NCBI GenBank assembly: GCA_017860085.1
Contig: JAFNAJ010000043.1
Span: forward strand, 1 to 11,773
Origin: Acidobacteriota bacterium
Lineage (GTDB): Bacteria > Acidobacteriota > Vicinamibacteria > Vicinamibacterales > JAFNAJ01
Length of the DNA stretch: 11,773 nt
Direction: 5' to 3'
Shown here: positions 7,224 to 11,773 of the stretch, one piece after another
How the letters are laid out: each line of letters opens with the position of its first letter
Position numbering within the stretch: the first letter of the stretch is position 1
Program-made: the position numbers and the translations under genes
Notes under the pieces: model-generated
What the model saw: the letters and a program-made list of their open reading frames with translations, nothing else
Told to the model about the DNA's origin: nothing
Databases searched by the model: none

Positions 7224-10200
7224 ATGAGTCCGAAGAAGGCGGGAACCAGCCTGCGCGCGTTCGCGGGTCTCCTGACCATGATCTCGATGAGCGCGGTGGC
7301 CAACGCGCAGGTCGTGATCAGCCAGGTGTATGGCGGCGGTGGGAACAGCGGTGCGCCCTACACGCACGATTTCGTCGAGCTGTTCAACCGCGGTGCCTCC
7401 AGTGAGTCGCTGTCGGGCCTGTCCATCCAATACACCAGTGCCACCGGTACCGGGCTCTTCTCGCAAAGCGTGACGGCGCTTGCCGGATCGATCGCGCCCG
7501 GGCAGCACTACCTGGTGCAGATGGCCGCCGGCGCGGGCGCCGGCGGGCCGTTGCCAGTCCCCGACCGGACTGGCACTGCGGCGATGAGCGCCAGCGCCGG
7601 AAAGGTGGCACTGGTCAACAGCACGACGGGCCTCGCATGCAACGGCGGCTCGACGCCGTGCACGCCAGCACAGCTTGCGCTGATTCTCGACCTCGTCGGG
7701 TACGGCGGCGCGAACTTCTTCGAGGGCGGTGGGGCGGCTCCGGCGCTGAGCAACACGACGGCGGCATTTCGGGCGGCCGGGGGCTGCACGGACACGAACA
7801 GCAACTCCGCCGATTTTGCCGCTGCCGCGCCATCGCCAAGGAATACGGCGTCACCGCTCAACGTCTGTGCGGTTGCCGATACCGCCCCGAGCGTGACAGA
7901 CGTGGTCCCCGCAAGCGATACGACCGGCGTGTTGTCGAACGCGAATCTCAGCGTCACTTTCAGTGAGCCGGTCAATGTCGTTGGAGCGTGGTACGCCATG
8001 TCGTGCACGATGAGTGGCTCGGTCACGGCCGCGGTGTCGGGCGGACCAACCACGTTCATCCTCGACCCCTCCACAGACCTGGCTGGCGGCGAGACGTGCA
8101 CGGTCACCGTGCTCGCCGCCCAGGTGACCGACCAGGACACGGACGATCCGCCCGACGCCATGGGGGCCGACTATGCGTGGTCCTTCACCGTCGCAGCCGC
8201 CGACCCGTGCGCGCCGCCCTACACGCCCATTCCCGACATCCAGGGCAGCGGCGCGGCGGCCGCCATCACGGGCCCCGTCAGCACGAAGGGCGTCGTCGTC
8301 GGCGACTTCGAGGGTCCGTCGCCGACCCTTCGAGGTTTCTACCTCCAGGATGCCGTCGGTGACGGGGATGCGGCCACGTCGGACGGCATCTTCGTGTTCA
8401 ACGGCAACAACAACAGCGTGAACGTCGGCGACCTGGTGCGCGTGACCGGCACGGCCAGTGACTTCCAGGGCCAGACGCAGGTCAGCGCCAGTTCCATCAT
8501 CCCCTGCGGCACCGGCACGGTGACACCGGTGGACGTCACGCTTCCGTTCGGTGCCCCCGACTTCCTCGAGCGGTTCGAAGGCATGCTCGTCCGCCTGCCT
8601 CAGACCCTCTTTGTCACCGAGCACTCCCAGCTCGGGCGATTTGGCCAGGTCGTGCTTTCATCAGGGGGGCGACTGAAGCAGCCCACCGATGTCCACGAGC
8701 CGGGGTTCGATGCAGATGTCCTGCAGGCGGCCAACGATCTCAATCGACTGATCATCGACGACGGCCCGAACGCGCAGAACCCTGATCCCATCGTGTTCGG
8801 TCGAGGAGGCAACCCGCTGTCGGCCTCCAACACGCTGCGCGGCGGCGACACGGCCACCGGCATCATCGGCGTCATGACCTACACGTGGGGAGGGAACAAC
8901 GCCAGCCCGAACGCGTATCGCGTGCGCCCGGTCGGGGCCCTCAACGGCTTCGTGAGCTTCGACGCGATCAACCCGCGACAGACCGCGGCTCCCGTGCCCG
9001 CTGGCGCGCTGCGCGTGGCAAGCATGAACTTGCTGAACTTCTTCAACACCTTCGATGGCCTGCCAGACACGGTGGACAACTGCACCAACGGCGCCGGCGG
9101 CGCGGCCACCGACTGCCGGGGCGCGGATACGGCGGCGGAGTTCGGCAGGCAGTGGCCGAAGACCGTCGCGGCAATCCTCGGGACGCAGGCGGACATCATC
9201 GGCGTGATCGAACTGGAGAACGACGGCTACGGGCCCACCAGCGCCATCCAGTTCCTCGTCGACAAGGTGAACGAAGCGACTGCGCCGGGCACGTACGCCT
9301 TCATCGATGTCGACGCTGCGACCGGGCAGGTGAACGCGCTGGGGACCGACGCCATCAAGGTCGGGCTGATCTACAAGACCGCCAGAGCGGTTCCCATTGG
9401 CCAGACCGCTGCGCTCAACTCGGTGGGGTTCGTCAACGGGGGTGATGGCGAGGCGCGAAACCGGCCCGCCCTGGCCCAGGCCTTCGAGGAATTCGGCACG
9501 GGCGCACGCCTCGTGGTCACCGTCAACCATCTGAAGAGCAAGGGCAGCGCGTGCGATGCGCCGGATGCCGGCGATGGACAAGGCAACTGCAACCTCGTGC
9601 GGAAGTATGCCGCGACGGAACTGGTGACGTGGTTGGCCACCGACCCCACCGGGAGTGGCGACCCGGATGCGCTGATCATCGGCGACCTCAACTCGTACTC
9701 GAAGGAAGACCCGATCTCGACGATCACGTCGGCCGGCTACACGAACTTGGGGCCGTCATTCGGGAGCGGGCACACGTACCTGTTCGACGGGCAGTGGGGC
9801 TCCCTCGACCACGCGCTGGCCAGTGCCACCCTCTCACCGCAGGTGCAGGGGGTGGGGATCTGGTACATCAACGCCGACGAACCCAGCGTCCTTGACTACA
9901 ACACCGACTTCAAGACACCGGGTCTGCAGGCGAGTCTCTATGCTCCCGACGAGTTCCGCATGGCGGACCACAACCCGGTGCTCGTCGATCTCGACCTGCA
10001 AACCGACGTCGATGCCGCCGCATCGGTCAGCGCCGGCGGGGAGATCGAGTTGATCGGCTCGGCCGGGATCGGCGCCGGCGACTCCGGCTCCCGGACGACG
10101 GTCGCGCTGAACGGCAAGTTCCAGAAGGAGGGGCCTCAGCCGCGGGGCACGATCAACGTCGTGATTCGGCGCACCGAAACCGACGGTCTTCACGTCTACC

Positions 10201-10493
10201 AGGTGAAGGCGACGACGCTGTCCGTGCTCTCGGTCGATCGGGCCGCGGGTCGCGGGACAGTGATTGCCCCGGCGGTCATCCAGGACATCACCGATCCGGC
10301 GGCGCCGCTTGAAGTCGACCCGGACGCCACGGTTCGCGTCACCATGAAGGACAACGGTGAGCCGGGCATCTTCGTCGACACCGTGGGCATCACCGTGTGG
10401 ACGAGCGACGCGGCCCTCTGGTTCTCGAGCAACTGGAACGGGTTGACGACCGTCGAGCAGACGCTGGCAGCGGGCAACGTCCAGGTACGATAG
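7224..10493 (+). CDS. Secreted multidomain nuclease, ExeM/NucH family (lamin-tail + Ig-like + YhcR-type OB + EEP nuclease)
   Basis: This 1089-residue secreted nuclease should degrade extracellular DNA or RNA for phosphate, nucleobases or biofilm turnover. Signal peptide residues 1-28 end in AVANA, then Q29. A lamin-tail domain (about 29-185) begins VVISQVYGGGGNSG and holds HDFVELFN. An SbsA-like Ig domain follows (about 222-325, SVTFSEPVNV). A YhcR-type OB-fold (about 335-460) starts IPDIQGSG and holds GFYLQD. The endonuclease/exonuclease/phosphatase domain spans about 594-922. Its metal and catalytic residues are visible: N602 (MNLLNFF), E663/E665 (IELEN), H769 (NHLKSKG), D821 and N823 (GDLNS), D862-H863 (SLDHA), and D915-H916 (ADHNPV). 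The C-terminal about 150 residues form a beta domain ending LWFSSNWNG...TLAAGNVQV, as seen at the ends of other exported proteins (post-COAP-1-like, from memory). GGAGG lies 6 nt before the ATG at 7224. The length is at the long end for the family. It is convergent with the DUF1684 gene. Confidence 0.92.
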   Translation: MSPKKAGTSLRAFAGLLTMISMSAVANAQVVISQVYGGGGNSGAPYTHDFVELFNRGASSESLSGLSIQYTSATGTGLFSQSVTALAGSIAPGQHYLVQMAAGAGAGGPLPVPDRTGTAAMSASAGKVALVNSTTGLACNGGSTPCTPAQLALILDLVGYGGANFFEGGGAAPALSNTTAAFRAAGGCTDTNSNSADFAAAAPSPRNTASPLNVCAVADTAPSVTDVVPASDTTGVLSNANLSVTFSEPVNVVGAWYAMSCTMSGSVTAAVSGGPTTFILDPSTDLAGGETCTVTVLAAQVTDQDTDDPPDAMGADYAWSFTVAAADPCAPPYTPIPDIQGSGAAAAITGPVSTKGVVVGDFEGPSPTLRGFYLQDAVGDGDAATSDGIFVFNGNNNSVNVGDLVRVTGTASDFQGQTQVSASSIIPCGTGTVTPVDVTLPFGAPDFLERFEGMLVRLPQTLFVTEHSQLGRFGQVVLSSGGRLKQPTDVHEPGFDADVLQAANDLNRLIIDDGPNAQNPDPIVFGRGGNPLSASNTLRGGDTATGIIGVMTYTWGGNNASPNAYRVRPVGALNGFVSFDAINPRQTAAPVPAGALRVASMNLLNFFNTFDGLPDTVDNCTNGAGGAATDCRGADTAAEFGRQWPKTVAAILGTQADIIGVIELENDGYGPTSAIQFLVDKVNEATAPGTYAFIDVDAATGQVNALGTDAIKVGLIYKTARAVPIGQTAALNSVGFVNGGDGEARNRPALAQAFEEFGTGARLVVTVNHLKSKGSACDAPDAGDGQGNCNLVRKYAATELVTWLATDPTGSGDPDALIIGDLNSYSKEDPISTITSAGYTNLGPSFGSGHTYLFDGQWGSLDHALASATLSPQVQGVGIWYINADEPSVLDYNTDFKTPGLQASLYAPDEFRMADHNPVLVDLDLQTDVDAAASVSAGGEIELIGSAGIGAGDSGSRTTVALNGKFQKEGPQPRGTINVVIRRTETDGLHVYQVKATTLSVLSVDRAAGRGTVIAPAVIQDITDPAAPLEVDPDATVRVTMKDNGEPGIFVDTVGITVWTSDAALWFSSNWNGLTTVEQTLAAGNVQVR

Positions 10494-10552
10494 TCCCGGT
10501 GCCCGTCATCAGTGGCGCGATGGCTCTGCCCGTGAGCGCTGCCGCGGCGCCG

Positions 10553-10573
10553 CGCACCTGTACCTGCACCGCC
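10553..10573 (+). repeat. 21-bp exact copy of a segment of the serine hydrolase gene
   Basis: This noncoding segment between the nuclease and the DUF1684 gene is identical over 21 bp to 6772-6792 inside the serine hydrolase gene (where it encodes HLYLHR); the core is CACCTGTACCTGCACC. The flanks do not match, and translating here in the same frame gives nothing else like the hydrolase. It is therefore not a gene remnant, only a short shared word. Confidence 0.5.
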
Positions 10574-10593
10574 TCGGAGACTGTCACTCTCTT

Positions 10594-10611
10594 GCGCCGC
10601 GGACGGGGCGC
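10594..10611. terminator. Weak stem-loop between convergent nuclease and DUF1684 genes
   Basis: GCGCC (10594-10598) pairs with GGCGC (10607-10611) across an 8-nt loop, between the two convergent stop codons. On the minus strand it is followed by a purine-rich run, on the plus strand by no T-tract. It is only a candidate bidirectional stop. The self-complementary CGCGGCGCCGCG at 10543-10554 could also fold. Confidence 0.2.
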
Positions 10612-10628
10612 TCCGATCGTGGGTCAGA

Positions 10629-11537
10629 TCAGTAGTAGTGCGCGTCCTTCTCACCGGCATGAATGGCCACGGCGAGGGTGTTGTCCTTTGGCGGGATGGG
10701 GCAGTTGTAGTGGACCGAGTACGCGCACAGGGGGTTGTACGCAAGGTTGAAGTCCAGTAGGTACTGTCCGTTCGGCAGCCGCCTGGCGTCGACGTAGCGC
10801 CCCAGGGGATAGCTTTCGTGTCCGCTGGTGGCATCGCGGAAGTACACCGCCACGTCGTGCTCGCCGACGCCGGGCTCGAGCAGCCGCGTCGCCTCCAGGC
10901 GGCACGGCGTCGTGCCGATCAGGAAGTCGAACCATCCAACTCGCTCGGCCTGACGACGGTTGCCGCGCGTCGAGAGGATCACCACGCGCTCGGGCGTCGG
11001 ATTCGGCGTGAGGGGCAGCTCGAACCGGTAGGCGAGATCCACCGGGAAGTACTCGAGGCCCTTGTACTCGCGGAACCGTGGGCTCTTCGGGTCGTAGACG
11101 ATGATGGCGGGGAAGCGCTGGTGCGAGAGCCGCAGCAGGAACCTGCCCACGCCTATCGCCGACGGCGGCACGACGGCGTCGCGGCGCTCGGCGCCGTCCA
11201 CGCTGAAACGGGCGCGCTCGTCGACGGCCACCACGCGGAAACGATCGCCGTCGACGCTGACTCGCAGGTGGTGCGGCTCGACCGCGGGATCGTCGAGGCG
11301 CAGGTCGTTGTCATCCCCGCGGCCGACCGTAAGTGTGGTCCGGTCGTTGAAGTCCTGGCGGTCCACGGTAGCCAGGTAGGAGGTCGGACTGGTGCGAAGG
11401 GCCTCCCGGCTCTTCGCGCGGGCTGCCTCGATGTCCTTCACGACGGCCGCTGCGGCAGCCTTGTCGAGCTTGACCGGCCTGGCTGCCTCTGTCGCGGGGA
11501 CCAGTGCCAGCAGCATCGCGAGCAGCAATCGGCTCAT
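10629..11537 (-). CDS. Exported DUF1684 protein with FHA-like N-terminal half
   Basis: This is a 302-residue exported protein of unknown function. Residues 1-19 (MSRLLLAMLLALVPATEAA) form a Sec signal peptide. Residues about 140-302 match the DUF1684 family: EYFPVDLAYRFELPL (162-176), FRDATSGHESYPLGRY (233-248) and the signature LDFNLAYNPLCAYS (261-274) followed by YNCPIPPKDN (277-286) with C271 and C279, then AGEKD (294-298). Residues about 68-138 read like a degenerate forkhead-associated (FHA) domain: VGRGDDNDLRLDDPAVEPHH, a buried-strand segment, FSVDG in place of the usual NG turn, and GVGRFLLRL. The phosphopeptide-binding Ser-x-x-His of FHA is changed to EPHH, so phospho-binding is doubtful. 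The ATG at 11537 is chosen over the frame's more upstream start at 11624 because GGAG (complement of 11544-11547) lies 6 nt before it and the signal peptide begins there. It is convergent with the nuclease and divergent from the transporter gene. Confidence 0.85.
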   Translation of the reverse strand: MSRLLLAMLLALVPATEAARPVKLDKAAAAAVVKDIEAARAKSREALRTSPTSYLATVDRQDFNDRTTLTVGRGDDNDLRLDDPAVEPHHLRVSVDGDRFRVVAVDERARFSVDGAERRDAVVPPSAIGVGRFLLRLSHQRFPAIIVYDPKSPRFREYKGLEYFPVDLAYRFELPLTPNPTPERVVILSTRGNRRQAERVGWFDFLIGTTPCRLEATRLLEPGVGEHDVAVYFRDATSGHESYPLGRYVDARRLPNGQYLLDFNLAYNPLCAYSVHYNCPIPPKDNTLAVAIHAGEKDAHYY

Positions 11538-11550
11538 GCCTGTCTCCGCG

Positions 11551-11568
11551 CCGCATGGTACCACGCGG
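11551..11568. promoter_or_regulatory. 18-bp near-perfect palindrome, operator candidate
   Basis: CCGCATGGTACCACGCGG is a dyad in which 8 of 9 base pairs match, centred on TGGTACCA. It lies 13 nt upstream of the DUF1684 start codon, just behind its ribosome site, in the 99-bp divergent gap shared with the transporter gene. It could be a repressor site or chance. Confidence 0.35.
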
Positions 11569-11636
11569 TCGCCTGAGTCGCGTCCGTGCGCCTCAGGAGC
11601 TGCGAGGGCTTGACCCTTGCGCACGGGTCCTTCAAG

Positions 11637-11773
11637 ATGCTGTCGCCGATGGCCACGGCACCTGACGAGGCGGCGTTCGCAGCGGCATCGCTGTCGGAGA
11701 GCGAGCAGCGGTTTGAGCGCTGGCGGAAGACCGTTGGCTTCTTCCTTGGGCCGGCGGCGTTTGCGCTCGTGTG
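11637..11773 (+). CDS. Probable SLC13/DASS-family anion transporter, N-terminal 45 residues (cut by right edge)
   Basis: The frame from the ATG at 11637 is open to the edge. It gives a polar N-terminal segment (residues 1-30, ending SEQRFERWRK) and then TVGFFLGPAAFALV (32-45), the start of the first membrane helix. A charged cap followed by G-x-x-L-G-P-x-x-F is what I would expect at the start of divalent anion:sodium symporters (SLC13/DASS, dicarboxylate or sulfate uptake). The assignment rests on these few residues. A second in-frame ATG at 11649 may be the true start; neither has a Shine-Dalgarno. TTGACC (11610-11615) with CAAGAT (11633-11638) at 17 bp is a weak promoter that would suit the second ATG with almost no leader. 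Confidence 0.55.
   Translation, partial: MLSPMATAPDEAAFAAASLSESEQRFERWRKTVGFFLGPAAFALV

Noticed and set aside
7051..7227. 58-codon frame ending on the nuclease start codon
   Set aside because: It has no ribosome site, no recognisable sequence and less biased codon use than neighbours, so it is not listed as a gene; it is only mentioned with the long leader.
10543..10554. Perfect palindrome CGCGGCGCCGCG
   Set aside because: Pure G/C self-complementary words of this length are common by chance in such DNA and the position between convergent genes gives no clear role.
11538..11624. Longer N-terminus for the DUF1684 protein
   Set aside because: It would put 29 charged residues before a normal signal peptide; the internal ATG at 11537 has a ribosome site.

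Overview
The window is GC-rich bacterial chromosome with compact genes on both strands. It carries eight well-supported coding regions, two of them cut by the window edges. I see no RNA genes, insertion sequences, CRISPR arrays or phage genes. The gene repertoire suggests an Acidobacteriota-type soil bacterium, perhaps class Vicinamibacteria: a Tat-exported sugar-epimerase-like protein, a DUF1684 protein, an exported serine hydrolase, a very large secreted nuclease and a degenerate heptamer array. This placement is an inference from content, not a phylogenetic result.

Left block (1-2519, minus strand): ygfK followed by ygeY, which runs off the left edge. In other bacteria both genes belong to the cluster linked to selenium-dependent molybdenum hydroxylases and anaerobic purine/urate breakdown. 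This YgfK is a compact 690-residue form. It keeps the dihydroorotate-dehydrogenase-like front and the 2x[4Fe-4S] tail but lacks the GltD-like NAD(P)H/FAD domain found in the middle of the roughly 1000-residue E. coli protein.

Middle block (2520-6935): a divergent intergenic region holds a G/T-only-type 7-bp repeat array and an extended -10 promoter. It is followed by a Tat-signal NAD-dependent epimerase, a small DUF4398-like lipoprotein preceded by a strong nested hairpin, a convergent CDF metal transporter, and a divergent exported beta-lactamase-fold serine hydrolase.

Right block (6936-11773): a 288-bp intergenic region has a near-consensus promoter (TTGAAT-17-CATAAT) and five copies of CAGGCGC/GCGCCTG. 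It precedes a 1089-residue secreted multidomain nuclease of the ExeM/NucH type. A DUF1684 protein with an FHA-like N-terminal half converges on the nuclease. The start of an SLC13/DASS-type transporter lies at the right edge.

Apart from ygfK-ygeY, the genes are mostly single transcription units in alternating orientation. I see no convincing multi-gene novel system. The most useful leads are the trimmed YgfK, the repeat-rich control region of the nuclease, the heptamer array and the FHA-like half of the DUF1684 protein.
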